64,000 nt of DNA. Source: an uncultured Dyadobacter sp. GTDB taxonomy: Bacteria; Bacteroidota; Bacteroidia; Cytophagales; Spirosomataceae. Positions within the stretch are counted from its first letter, which is position 1. Each line of letters begins with the position of its first letter. Made by a program: the position numbers and the translations under genes. This document shows, piece after piece, positions 26,274-34,988 of the stretch. Below the pieces are notes generated by a model. That model worked only from the letters and a program-made list of their open reading frames with translations, ran no database searches and was not told where the DNA came from. The stretch covers positions 62,001-126,000 of the forward strand of contig NZ_CAMLSE010000011.1 of the NCBI RefSeq assembly GCF_946482605.1, written 5' to 3'.

Positions 26274-27764
26274 TCAATATCCCGGGTTCTGAACGAGATC
26301 GGGGTTAACCTGGATTTCGAGGAATGGAATCGGGAACAAAAGATCCTTTTCTTCGAGCGTATAGGTGGCTGGCGTCAGATAGAAATAAGCCGGGTCCGCC
26401 TTTAATTTTGCACCATAAGCATTCATGACGCTGATCGCATTGCCCGTTCTGACCAGATCCAGCCAGCGTTTGTTTTCGAAAGCCAGCTCTACCCTCCGCT
26501 CGTTCAGGATTGCCGCCCGAAGCTCCGTCTGACTTTTTGCGGGCGAATCCCCGAGTCCTGCCCTTTTGCGGACCTGATTCAGGAAACTTTGTGCATCGCC
26601 CGCCTTTCCCAGCTCATTGGCCGCTTCTGCCTGCATCAGCAAGGTCTCGGCATACCGGTAGATCGGAAAATTTTCATTGGTTTGATTAAACACTGCATGC
26701 GGATACTGGTACTTTTTGATGTAGGGCAAATTGACATAACTGGTATCGGAAACGGTCGAAGGACCTGTGATAAACCCTACGGAAGCATTGAATCGCTTGT
26801 CTTTCGCACGATCTTCATAGGCCGACAGCAGATCACCTGTGGGAATGTTCCAACCCGAACCCGAAGCAGACTGTGAGCCTACCGGCCCCAGGGTGTACTT
26901 AGCATAGTCGGGCGTCAGCGGGACAAAAGCATATGGAAAAGAACTCGATAAGTTCAACGGGGTGCCTTGCAGGTACTGGACTTCGAAAACAGATTCGGCA
27001 TTGTTCTTGTTAGCCGGATTGAAAGCAGCCGCATAATCACCCATCAATGCATAACCTGTCACTTTCGAAAGTGCGCTTTCCGCCTGTGCCCAGTTTTTCA
27101 GATTTAGATGAACATCTCCCAAAAGCATCCACGCCGCGCCCGAAGTGGCCCTGCCTGCCTCCTGTGCCGCTTTGTTGGGCAGCAAACCAGCGGCAGCGGT
27201 AGCGTCTTCGATAATCTGCGCATACACCTGCTCCCTGGTCGACCTGGGCAATGTGGCTGACGCCAGATCCGAAGCGGGCGTCAGCGGAAGCGGAACGCCG
27301 CCGTAATAACGAACCAGGTCGAAATATCCCAGGGCACGCAGGAACAAAGCTTGTCCTTTAAAATTATCAACTTTTGCTTTGTCTATTTTCGCGTCGTCAA
27401 TGACAGAAAGTATTTTATTGGCACGTGCTATCATGTCGAAATCGATGTAGTACCTGTCGGCGGTCACCGTATTTTCGGCCCCGTTCACAAACTCGTCGAT
27501 TTCTTCGGGCATTGGCGAACGAAAATCGTTGTTATAAAAAAAGTGGGTATTATCGGAGCGCATTTCGCCCATGGCCCAGCTCGCCTGGTTGTTATACAAA
27601 CTTTGCAGTGGCGCATAAGCACCGTTAACGGCCTGGGCAAAGTCGGATTCCGACTGGAAAAAGTTAGCCGGCACCACGGCGTTCTTGGGTGCAACGTCCA
27701 GGAAATCACTGCATGACCCCAGTCCCAATGATATAATGATAGTTAATATGACCTTCATTCTCAT
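26274..27764 (-). CDS. SusD/RagB-family lipoprotein (PUL2)
   Basis: This 496-residue protein has a lipoprotein signal (ISLGLGSC, cysteine at about 18). It follows the usual SusD pattern: PANFFQSESDFAQAVNGAYA, the TPR-like KGQALFLRALGYFDLVRYYGGVPL, ATLPRSTREQVYAQII and FPIYRYAETLLMQAEAANEL, ending LLFPIPFLEIQVNPDLVQNPGY-like. Length is normal for the family. It lies 33 bp after susC2. It should sit on the SusC2 barrel at the cell surface and bind its ligand. Confidence 0.95.
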   Translation of the reverse strand: MRMKVILTIIISLGLGSCSDFLDVAPKNAVVPANFFQSESDFAQAVNGAYAPLQSLYNNQASWAMGEMRSDNTHFFYNNDFRSPMPEEIDEFVNGAENTVTADRYYIDFDMIARANKILSVIDDAKIDKAKVDNFKGQALFLRALGYFDLVRYYGGVPLPLTPASDLASATLPRSTREQVYAQIIEDATAAAGLLPNKAAQEAGRATSGAAWMLLGDVHLNLKNWAQAESALSKVTGYALMGDYAAAFNPANKNNAESVFEVQYLQGTPLNLSSSFPYAFVPLTPDYAKYTLGPVGSQSASGSGWNIPTGDLLSAYEDRAKDKRFNASVGFITGPSTVSDTSYVNLPYIKKYQYPHAVFNQTNENFPIYRYAETLLMQAEAANELGKAGDAQSFLNQVRKRAGLGDSPAKSQTELRAAILNERRVELAFENKRWLDLVRTGNAISVMNAYGAKLKADPAYFYLTPATYTLEEKDLLFPIPFLEIQVNPDLVQNPGY

Positions 27765-27797
27765 GACCTTATCTCAGTTAAGATTTAACTTAAAAAT

Positions 27798-30700
27798 TTA
27801 GAATCCGACATTCACCCCGAGCGTATACGTGCGCGGAACGGGATATGAACCTCCGTCGATACCGAGTCCGGTAGACGCGGTGCTCACCGCCACCTGGGGG
27901 TTAGCACCCGGGTATTTTGTGAATATGTGGAGCTGCTGGATACTTGCGTAAATGCGAAGTCTTTCCAAAGCGATATTGCTTTTCAGAGGAACCGCATAGC
28001 CCAGCGTGACATTGTTGATAGAAATGTGGCTTGCCTTATACATCATCTGATTGCCCCACCAGTCGCGTTCCAATCCTGTTGTACCCGCCGCCAGGCTTCC
28101 ATATCTTCCTTTTCCCGGATTTTCCGGAGAGCGCCAGCGGTCCTTTACATCCGACAGCACATTGAAAACGCCGTCAAGGTTGGTCAGGGTCTGCTCCGAT
28201 CCCCGCAGGATATCGTTCCCGTACGTACCGGATAATGTGGCTGATAAATCGAAGTTCCTGTATTGAAGCGTATTAGTCATCCCGAAAATAAACTTCGGAT
28301 GGGGGTTTCCGATGATCGTTGCGTCGCCGACGGTAATGACGCCGTCCCCATTCACATCCCGGAATTTGGCCGTGCCTACCTGCGAGGTGCTATGCTTGGG
28401 TGAGCTGTCAAAATCTCCCTGATCTTTGTATACGCCTAAATGGTCCATTCCGTAAAGCATACCGATCGGCTGTCCGACTACCGTGATATGGGAACCGCCA
28501 ATGACACCGCTGCCCGGGCCTGTAATGAGCCGGGATGTTTTGTTCCCCAGCGAGGTTACCATGTTCCGGTCAAAAGATATGTTGAAATCGGTATTCCATC
28601 TCAGGTTCTTGTTCTGAATGTTCGCGGTGCTGACGGAAATTTCATGTCCCCAGAATTTCAGGCCGCCGATATTGGTCTGGATATTGGCATAGCCCGACGC
28701 TCTCGGTACAGCCACGTTAAACAGCAGGTCGCTGGTGTTTTTACGGTAATAGTTGTAGGTAAAATTGACCCTGTTGTTGAGCAGGTTCACGTCCAGTCCG
28801 ATGTTATATTGCTCGTTCGACTCCCATCCCACTCCCTGGTCCGCAAGGTTATCCACCCTTCTGCCGCCGGCAACACCGCCATTGAAAACATAATTGGCTG
28901 TCGAAATGGTCGGGATATGCGTGTAGTTTCCAATGTTAAAGTTCCCGGTCACCCCGTAGCTGAGCCTGAGCTTCAAAAACGATATGGTCTTAATCTGGGA
29001 CATGAAGCGCTCCTCGGACAAAATCCATCCCAGCGATACAGAAGGAAAGCTCCCCCAACGGTTGTTCACCCCAAAACGGGAGGATCCGTCGCGCCGTACC
29101 GACGCAGAAACGAGGTATTTCCCTTTGTAACTATAATTCACCCTGGCCAGGTAGGAAAGCAGGCTCCATTCCTGAATGCTGCTGGAAGCGGTAATGGTGC
29201 CGGCAGCGCTGATCGTTTGAACCTTGTCATCCGGATAATTGCTTCCGTTGACGGTGCTGGCATCCTGCCGGAATTTTTGCGCAGTAAAACCAATCAATCC
29301 GTCGAAAGTGTGGTCCCCCACCTCCTTCTGATAATTCAGGGTGTTCTCATTCACCCAGGACAGATATGAACCCTGATTGAGCACCGCAGTGGGCGTTTTG
29401 TAAAGACCGACACCCCGCTCACCTGTGGTGGTACCATTGAAGTTGAAACCACGCGAGCTACTCATATCAATGTTGCCGGATGTCTTCAGGTACAACCCTT
29501 TCACCGGCTGGTACTCCGCATACAGATTGGACAGAATCCGCGTATCGTTGTTGGCGACAACCCTGTCGGTAAGTGTCCGTGCATAATTGGGTGTAGCGAA
29601 CATACCCGGTGAAAAGGCAGTCAGAGTCAGCGTACCGTCGGGATTCCTTAACGGTGCCAGGGGCGAAGTTTGCAGGGCCTCATTAAAAGCACCTCCCACA
29701 TTGTCCACGCCGCTGTTGGTGTTGGTGGAATAGGCCGGTGCGATGTTCAACCCGATGTTCACCTTCTCGTCGGGCCGGAAATGGGTGTTGACCCGCAGCG
29801 AGTATCTCTTATACCCCGATCCCACGACCACGCCTTCTTGGCTCAGAAAACCCGCCGTGGCTGTCGTGCTGAATTTTTCCGTACCGGTGCTGAGCGAGAG
29901 GCTGTGGTCGGTCATCAATGCAGTGCGCGTAATGGCATCAAACCAGTTGGTACCGTTTCCGTACTGGTCAGGGTTTTGAAAAACAGGATCCACATCCAAC
30001 CCTCTCTCTATTGCCAGTTCCTTGCGCCAGGTGGCAAACTCCCGTGCATTCATCATGTCCGGGCGACCACGCTGCGGCACCTGCTGCAAACCGAAATAAG
30101 TACTGTAATCGATCTTGGTTTTGCCTGCGACGGCCTTTTTCGTTTCGATCAGAACGACCCCGTTCGCAGCTCTGGAACCATATAATGCAGTGGCCGAAGC
30201 GTCCTTTAGTACGCTGATGCTTTCTATTTCATTGGGGTTGATATTGCTGATGCCGCCCACGATCGGGTTTCCGTCGACCACGTAGAGCGGATCGGCGCCC
30301 CCGTTAATGGAAGCAGCACCTCTGATCCGGACCGTCATGCCCGCACCCGGTGTACCTGTTGCCTGTGAAATCTGTACGCCGGCAAGTTTACCCTGCAACT
30401 TCTGTGTAAACTGCGAGACGGGCAGGTCGGCGAAATCCTTGCCATTGACCGTCGCCACCGAGCTCGATAGCTGGCGGGTGGATTGCTTTCCATAACCCAC
30501 CACGATCAGTTCGTCTAGGGATTTCTCGTCCTCGCGAAGTACGATATCGATACTGGCTTTATTGCCGACGACCACTTCCTGACTGACATATCCGACAAAC
30601 GAAAACACCAGAACCGCATTGCCATCAGGCACGACGATCGAAAAAGTCCCGTCCGAATTGGATATGGCTCCTTGTTCCGAGCCCTTCAGGACTATACTTA

Positions 30701-31256
30701 CCCCCGGCAACCCCTCACCTTTTTTGTCGGTTATTTTACCTTTGACCGTCAGATCCAGTTTTTGCGGCTCACTCAGCCGGTTCATGAGAGATTCCATCCT
30801 CTTTTCGGCGGCCGAGTCCATGACATGATCGCCAGGGTCCTTCGTCTGGATCGGGACCGGGCCCGCACCGGATCGGGAATCCCGGACCATTTCAGGTTTC
30901 TTTTTGATCACAATCGTCCGGTCGATAATGCTGTAAGTGAAGGGCTGCCCCTTCATGACCCGGTCGAGCACCTGTCCGATCGATTCGTCACGGACGTCGA
31001 GGGTTACCTTGTTGCCTTTTTTGACGAGCTTGTTGTCATAGAAAAACTTGTAGCCGCTCTGCTGTTCAATGTGAGAGAAGACCTCAGAAAGCGGCCTGTT
31101 CTTCACCGACATGGCTATTTTTTGCGAAAAGCCGGTTGCTGATACATGAAGGCATACTATCGTCAGAATGAGGGCCGTCAATTTCATCACCAATAATAAT
31201 TTGTAAAAATAACGCCTATGTATATACGGTATTTTTCTGTGTACAAGAAATTGCAT
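27798..31256 (-). CDS. SusC-family TonB-dependent transporter with STN signalling domain (PUL2)
   Basis: I place the start at ATG 31256 (1152 residues); an internal ATG at 31187 begins the signal core MKLTALILTIVCLHVSATGF. An STN (secretin/TonB N-terminal) domain follows (MSVKNRPLSEVFSHIEQQSG to TIVIKKK). Then come a carboxypeptidase-like domain (VKGKITDKKGEGLPGVSIVL), the plug (LKDASATALYGSRAANGVVL) and the barrel ending YTLGVNVGF. STN-bearing SusC proteins signal ligand uptake to a FecR-type anti-sigma factor. Its partner FecR and ECF sigma genes lie directly upstream, so expression is probably ligand-induced. Confidence 0.95.
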   Translation of the reverse strand: MQFLVHRKIPYIHRRYFYKLLLVMKLTALILTIVCLHVSATGFSQKIAMSVKNRPLSEVFSHIEQQSGYKFFYDNKLVKKGNKVTLDVRDESIGQVLDRVMKGQPFTYSIIDRTIVIKKKPEMVRDSRSGAGPVPIQTKDPGDHVMDSAAEKRMESLMNRLSEPQKLDLTVKGKITDKKGEGLPGVSIVLKGSEQGAISNSDGTFSIVVPDGNAVLVFSFVGYVSQEVVVGNKASIDIVLREDEKSLDELIVVGYGKQSTRQLSSSVATVNGKDFADLPVSQFTQKLQGKLAGVQISQATGTPGAGMTVRIRGAASINGGADPLYVVDGNPIVGGISNINPNEIESISVLKDASATALYGSRAANGVVLIETKKAVAGKTKIDYSTYFGLQQVPQRGRPDMMNAREFATWRKELAIERGLDVDPVFQNPDQYGNGTNWFDAITRTALMTDHSLSLSTGTEKFSTTATAGFLSQEGVVVGSGYKRYSLRVNTHFRPDEKVNIGLNIAPAYSTNTNSGVDNVGGAFNEALQTSPLAPLRNPDGTLTLTAFSPGMFATPNYARTLTDRVVANNDTRILSNLYAEYQPVKGLYLKTSGNIDMSSSRGFNFNGTTTGERGVGLYKTPTAVLNQGSYLSWVNENTLNYQKEVGDHTFDGLIGFTAQKFRQDASTVNGSNYPDDKVQTISAAGTITASSSIQEWSLLSYLARVNYSYKGKYLVSASVRRDGSSRFGVNNRWGSFPSVSLGWILSEERFMSQIKTISFLKLRLSYGVTGNFNIGNYTHIPTISTANYVFNGGVAGGRRVDNLADQGVGWESNEQYNIGLDVNLLNNRVNFTYNYYRKNTSDLLFNVAVPRASGYANIQTNIGGLKFWGHEISVSTANIQNKNLRWNTDFNISFDRNMVTSLGNKTSRLITGPGSGVIGGSHITVVGQPIGMLYGMDHLGVYKDQGDFDSSPKHSTSQVGTAKFRDVNGDGVITVGDATIIGNPHPKFIFGMTNTLQYRNFDLSATLSGTYGNDILRGSEQTLTNLDGVFNVLSDVKDRWRSPENPGKGRYGSLAAGTTGLERDWWGNQMMYKASHISINNVTLGYAVPLKSNIALERLRIYASIQQLHIFTKYPGANPQVAVSTASTGLGIDGGSYPVPRTYTLGVNVGF

Positions 31257-31263
31257 ACTTTTG
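31256..31263 (+). promoter_or_regulatory. Putative -7 box of an opposite-strand transcript
   Basis: The sequence TACTTTTG matches TAnnTTTG exactly and points away from susC2, overlapping its likely start codon. A T-rich stretch (ATTTTTCTG, about 31230) is in the -33 area but no clean TTG is present. Confidence 0.35.
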
Positions 31264-31269
31264 ATCAGG

Positions 31270-31385
31270 TTTGGAATGAAAGATTGTTTTTCACGAAAGA
31301 GCAATGGCCTTTGGTGCATTCATGCACAAAGGGGTTGAAGTTCCGGACACCCGCCGTTTCAGGTCGCATCTGAAACGGCTTTTTG
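31270..31385 (+). ncRNA. Candidate small RNA antisense to the susC2 leader
   Basis: A plus-strand -7 box (31256-31263) is followed by a stem-loop at 31308-31332 (11/10-bp arms with one bulge) and a perfect terminator hairpin with a T tract at 31353-31384. No plus-strand gene precedes the terminator. The transcript would be about 115 nt and opposite to the susC2 5' leader. PUL-linked antisense RNAs near susC genes are known in Bacteroides (for example DonS). Transcription here is a prediction. Confidence 0.4.
31353..31384 (+). terminator. Intrinsic terminator on the plus strand with no plus-strand gene before it
   Basis: The 10-bp perfect arms GCCGTTTCAG and CTGAAACGGC flank a 7-nt loop and are followed by TTTTTG. 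On the minus strand there is no T tract after the hairpin, so it points to a plus-strand transcript. Confidence 0.7.
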
Positions 31386-31459
31386 TATCGGAACATCCCG
31401 GTAGTTACAGCTTGTTATTTTTTCATAGATTCGGGGTTTAGATTTCGATACCAGCAGAA

Positions 31460-32647
31460 CTAATCCGTTACGATTATTTTCCTGCCCTCCACGCGAAAAT
31501 GTACATCTCCCATTTCCAGTATCTGCAATACCTTCGACAAAGGAGCGGTCCGCTCGATCTGCCCTACAAATTCATGCTCCCTGACCGTGGAGCCATACAC
31601 TACCTCCACATCGTACCAGCGCGAAAGCTGCCTCATTAATTCGGGTAATCCCACGTTGTCAAACCGGAAATAACCGTTTTTCCATGCAACCACAGCACCT
31701 GCATTCACCGTCTTCACATCAAATGCAGCAGCTGCGGATGTGTTTTCATTTCCGGCGGCAACCAGCTGGGATTGCTGCCCGGGACGAAGCAGAATTCCCT
31801 TCCTGACATTGCCTGCAACGTGTACTTTAATGCTTCCTTCTACCAGCGTCGTTTTGATATCCCCTTCGTCCGCATAGCTGTTAATATTGAACCGGGTCCC
31901 GAGCACCTCCACCAATTGCCTGCCTGTCAACACCTTAAAAGGAACCCGCTGATGATCTCTGGTGACTTTGGCTACTTCGAAATAGACTTCGCCCATAATT
32001 TCCACCACCCGTTCCTGATCGGAAAACGCCGTTGGAAACCGGATTGAAGAGGCTGCATTGAGCCATGCTTTGGTGCCGTCGGGCAAAGTGACCTTGTACT
32101 GTCCTGCTCTCGGCGTCACGACGGTGTTGTAGCTCCGCTGGCTGAACTTGCCCGGATCTCCCTTCACCGCCTGGTACACAATTTCCCCCTGACTCCTTTT
32201 CAGAATGGTGATATCCCCCTCCCTGGCGAGCTCTCCGTTTTCCATTTTGTCCAGGATAATTTCGGCCCCGTCCGCCAGCCTCAATATCGCTTTGTTGCTA
32301 CCGGGAGCCGCGTCGGTTTGGGAAGCCATCTGCTTCTGCGGGGTAATTTGCTTGTTGTTATAAAAGAAATATCCGCCCAGTGTGCAGCACAGGAGGACCG
32401 AAGCCGCGACCGCAAAATACCGGTACAGGTACCTCTTTTTAGCAGGTATCTCCACCCGGGGCTCCTGGTTAACGGGCAGTGATTGCCACACCTCGTCCAG
32501 TTGCCTTTCCAGATCGTCGGCATCCATGGCCTTTCGCTCCGATTTGGCAAGATGCAGGTACCAGGCTTCCAGCAGTGCTTTTTCCTGCTCCGTGAGCGTC
32601 CCCTCCCGATATTTCTGAATCAATTCCTTTGCCTGTGACAATACCAT
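31460..32647 (-). CDS. FecR-family anti-sigma factor (PUL2)
   Basis: This is a 395-residue inner membrane protein. Residues 1-70 form the cytoplasmic sigma-binding part (LIQKYREGTLTEQEKALLEAWY). One membrane helix lies near 75-97 (YFAVAASVLLCCTLGGYFFY). The periplasmic FecR domain has TVVTPRAGQYKVTLPDGTKAWLN-type sequence and VVEIMGEVYFEV. A C-terminal STN-like DUF4974 domain ends the protein (LMRQLSRWYDVEVVYG). It lies between the ECF sigma gene and susC2. It should hold the sigma factor until the STN domain of SusC2 signals. Confidence 0.95.
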   Translation of the reverse strand: MVLSQAKELIQKYREGTLTEQEKALLEAWYLHLAKSERKAMDADDLERQLDEVWQSLPVNQEPRVEIPAKKRYLYRYFAVAASVLLCCTLGGYFFYNNKQITPQKQMASQTDAAPGSNKAILRLADGAEIILDKMENGELAREGDITILKRSQGEIVYQAVKGDPGKFSQRSYNTVVTPRAGQYKVTLPDGTKAWLNAASSIRFPTAFSDQERVVEIMGEVYFEVAKVTRDHQRVPFKVLTGRQLVEVLGTRFNINSYADEGDIKTTLVEGSIKVHVAGNVRKGILLRPGQQSQLVAAGNENTSAAAAFDVKTVNAGAVVAWKNGYFRFDNVGLPELMRQLSRWYDVEVVYGSTVREHEFVGQIERTAPLSKVLQILEMGDVHFRVEGRKIIVTD

Positions 32648-32731
32648 TTGCGTCGATTAAACTGCTTTACAGGTGTAAGACGGTTTGCACGGCCGCTGGT
32701 AGTAGAAGAATCTCAAAAAAAATTAGAAAAT

Positions 32732-33313
32732 TTACAGAAACACCAAAAAGACGGTCAAGATGAAGGCGATATCGAGCTTGCCCCTCAGGATTTGAAGTGC
32801 ATTATTGACCTGCTTTTTGACGGTTTTGTCGGAGATCTGAAGTTCGTTCGCTATTTCCTGATAGGACAGGTTCTGCTTGCGGCTTAATTCAAACACCTCC
32901 CGCATTTTGGGTGGCAGTCCGGCGATCTCTTTCTCTATGAGCTCCGCAAGCTCTTTTTCCCGCAGTTCGTGGTCTGTAACCCATTCCCCCTGATCGATAA
33001 AAGTGGCCAGCGAACGGATGTATTTTTCTTCTACTTTTTTGTGTGCGATGAGGTCGAAGATCCGGTTGCGGACCGCGCCGTAGAGATAGGAAGAGAGGCT
33101 GCCCTTCAGGACAATTACACTCCTTTTTGTCCATAATGTAGTGAAGAGCTCCTGCAATACGTCCTTCGCTTCCTCCTCGCTATCCAGAATCCTATGCGCA
33201 TGCAGAAACAAAACCCCTTTGTAACGCTGATAAATCTCCGCAAAAGCCAGATTGTCGTCCTCAGAGATGAGCGCCATTAACTCCGGATCGCTGCATTTTT
33301 GATAGTCATTCAT
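32732..33313 (-). CDS. ECF RNA polymerase sigma factor (FecI-like, PUL2)
   Basis: The 193-residue protein has sigma region 2 (FAEIYQRYKGVLFLHAHRIL, EAKDVLQELFTTLWTKR) and region 4 (LPPKMREVFELSRKQNLSYQEIANEL, ISDKTVKKQVNNAL). It ends with the hydrophobic tail common in Bacteroidota FecI-like sigma factors. It is followed by its FecR anti-sigma gene after 84 bp and then the susC2 operon. It should drive transcription of susC2-susD2-VCBS when released. Confidence 0.95.
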   Translation of the reverse strand: MNDYQKCSDPELMALISEDDNLAFAEIYQRYKGVLFLHAHRILDSEEEAKDVLQELFTTLWTKRSVIVLKGSLSSYLYGAVRNRIFDLIAHKKVEEKYIRSLATFIDQGEWVTDHELREKELAELIEKEIAGLPPKMREVFELSRKQNLSYQEIANELQISDKTVKKQVNNALQILRGKLDIAFILTVFLVFL

Positions 33314-33655
33314 TGTCTCTAAAAAGACAAATGTATAACAAAATAGTTACATTAACCGACCTCCTGAGGCAAACAAATCAGTCGGCAACCGGTCATTTCC
33401 AGTGACAACGTTTTTGGGTAAAATCCCCGGGATAAGTGGTTTCCGTTTTGTGCTGACAACTTCGCTTACTTCGACGCTTTCAAGAAGATTTGCTTTTGTC
33501 CGAGCCTGCAACAACAAAATTCCGGCTGATTGCACCACCGGGAAAGATTAGCCCAACCGGTGATACTGCATACCGGCACGCAAATTTTTGTATTTTGCTC
33601 TCCATCAGACGTGGCACGCATCAACAGCCTGCTGGAACAGAAAAACGGACGATTA
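33314..33655. other. Divergent intergenic region, no gene seen
   Basis: These 342 bp separate the ECF sigma gene from the methyltransferase. Besides the sigma -7 box, a near-match to the same consensus (TGTATTTTGC, about 33590) precedes the methyltransferase. The upstream extension of the methyltransferase frame to 33530 does not look coding. Confidence 0.5.
33328..33335 (-). promoter_or_regulatory. Putative -7 box of the sigma-fecR operon
   Basis: On the minus strand this reads TACATTTG, an exact TAnnTTTG match, 15 bp before the sigma start codon. The leader would be very short. No clear -33 element was seen. Confidence 0.4.
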
Positions 33656-34294
33656 ATGAATTCACAAGAGAAGGTATTAAGCTGCTACAACCAGGTAGCC
33701 GACGACTATGCGGCTGACCGCTGGGACGAACTTTCAAAAAAGCATCTGGATCGACTGCTGTTGAAGGAGTTCGCAACTGCCAATCAAAACAAGGGCCCAT
33801 GCGCCGACTTTGGCTGCGGCCCGGGGCAAACAACCAGATTCCTGTACGACAGCGGCTTAAAGCACATCACCGGCATTGATCTCTCACCGGCGATGGTTGC
33901 CACGGCCAGCAGACTTTCTCCCCAGATCGAATTTAAAACCGGCGACCTGCTGCATATTAATTACCCGTCCGGGCACCTTGGCAGTGCCATCGCATTCTAT
34001 GCGATCGTACACTTTACCCGAGACCAGATCAGGACTTGTTTCGCCGAGATAAACAGGGTATTGAAAGCCGGCGGAGATTTCCTCATCTCCTTTCACGCGG
34101 GAGACGAAGTGGTTCATTTTGACAAAGCCCATGACAAAGATGTGGACATTGACCTGCTATTCTTTAAAACAGACGACATCGTAGCGCTACTTCTCGAAAC
34201 GGGCTTCTCCATGATTGATGCCCTGGAACGGCGCCCATATGAAGATGTCGAATACGCCAGCCGGCGAGCCTATATCTGGGCACAGAAAAAGTAA
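33656..34294 (+). CDS. Class I SAM-dependent methyltransferase
   Basis: The start is set at ATG 33656 (MNSQEKVLSCYNQVADDYA), giving 212 residues. The Rossmann-like fold shows motif I (CADFGCGPGQTTRFLYDSG), the acidic end of strand 2 (HITGIDLSPAMV), GDLLHINYPSG and AEINRVLKAGGDFLISFH, as in UbiE-like methyltransferases. The substrate cannot be read from the sequence. It is a single gene, convergent with the pentapeptide-repeat gene 6 bp downstream. Confidence 0.88.
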   Translation: MNSQEKVLSCYNQVADDYAADRWDELSKKHLDRLLLKEFATANQNKGPCADFGCGPGQTTRFLYDSGLKHITGIDLSPAMVATASRLSPQIEFKTGDLLHINYPSGHLGSAIAFYAIVHFTRDQIRTCFAEINRVLKAGGDFLISFHAGDEVVHFDKAHDKDVDIDLLFFKTDDIVALLLETGFSMIDALERRPYEDVEYASRRAYIWAQKK

Positions 34295-34300
34295 ATAGAT

Positions 34301-34939
34301 TTAGAAAGGGGGATGCATCAGTAAATCCAGGATCACCTCAGAATAAGATTCAGACGCCCGAATGTCGATATTAAATCCGGATAGCAATCCCCGTACATTC
34401 CGGTCCGAAAACAAGGCATTTCTGATCCGGTTACGATTAGGATCAATTTCGAAATTAATTGCGGACCGGAAATCAGCTCCTTCTAAAATAGTATTTCCGA
34501 ACCTGGCGTGCATAAGGTCACAATTTTCAAACAAGGCACCACTCAGGTCGGCTTCCCTGAAATCAGCAGCATTCAAAGAACAATCCGAGAATTCTGTTAA
34601 TGCAACCCTTGCTCCATTGAAATTAGCGTGATCTAAAATGCAGTTAGTAAATTCAAATGAAAACAATGGGCTGGTACAATTCGAGAAATCGACATGAATG
34701 ATCTTGCAATCGTTAAATAACACATTTCGAAAGCCCGAACTATTCACAATAACAAGCGAAAGATCACAGCCGGTGAATTGGCAGTCGATAAACTCGCAGC
34801 TACCCAGATCGCATTCCCTGAATTGACAATTTTTAAATGTACAGTTGAAAAATTGACGGCTACCCAATTCAGATCCGGCATTGACAATACCATAAAAGCT
34901 TTTGTTCTGATGGATGACGGGATCAAGATCTTCATTCAT
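34301..34939 (-). CDS. Pentapeptide-repeat protein (Qnr/McbG-like fold)
   Basis: The 212-residue protein consists of about 30 A(D/N)LXX-type pentapeptides with central F or L, such as CTFKNCQFRECDLGSCEF and FREADLSGALFENCDL. These should form a right-handed quadrilateral beta helix. The length and even repeat pattern are like Qnr and McbG proteins, which mimic DNA and protect gyrase. Many chromosomal homologues have no known role, so no resistance function is claimed. It stands alone between convergent and co-directional neighbours. Confidence 0.85.
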   Translation of the reverse strand: MNEDLDPVIHQNKSFYGIVNAGSELGSRQFFNCTFKNCQFRECDLGSCEFIDCQFTGCDLSLVIVNSSGFRNVLFNDCKIIHVDFSNCTSPLFSFEFTNCILDHANFNGARVALTEFSDCSLNAADFREADLSGALFENCDLMHARFGNTILEGADFRSAINFEIDPNRNRIRNALFSDRNVRGLLSGFNIDIRASESYSEVILDLLMHPPF

Positions 34940-34988
34940 ATTTTTAATGGTAAAATAAGCAGAAGAATAATTTCAATAAATCCAGATT

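Noticed and set aside
33347..33538. Minus-strand 63-codon ORF in the sigma-methyltransferase gap
   Set aside because: It lies in a non-coding divergent region, with no signal or family pattern.
34301..34939. Pentapeptide-repeat gene as a quinolone resistance gene
   Set aside because: The fold is Qnr-like, but the sequence alone does not show gyrase protection; most chromosomal members have other or unknown roles.
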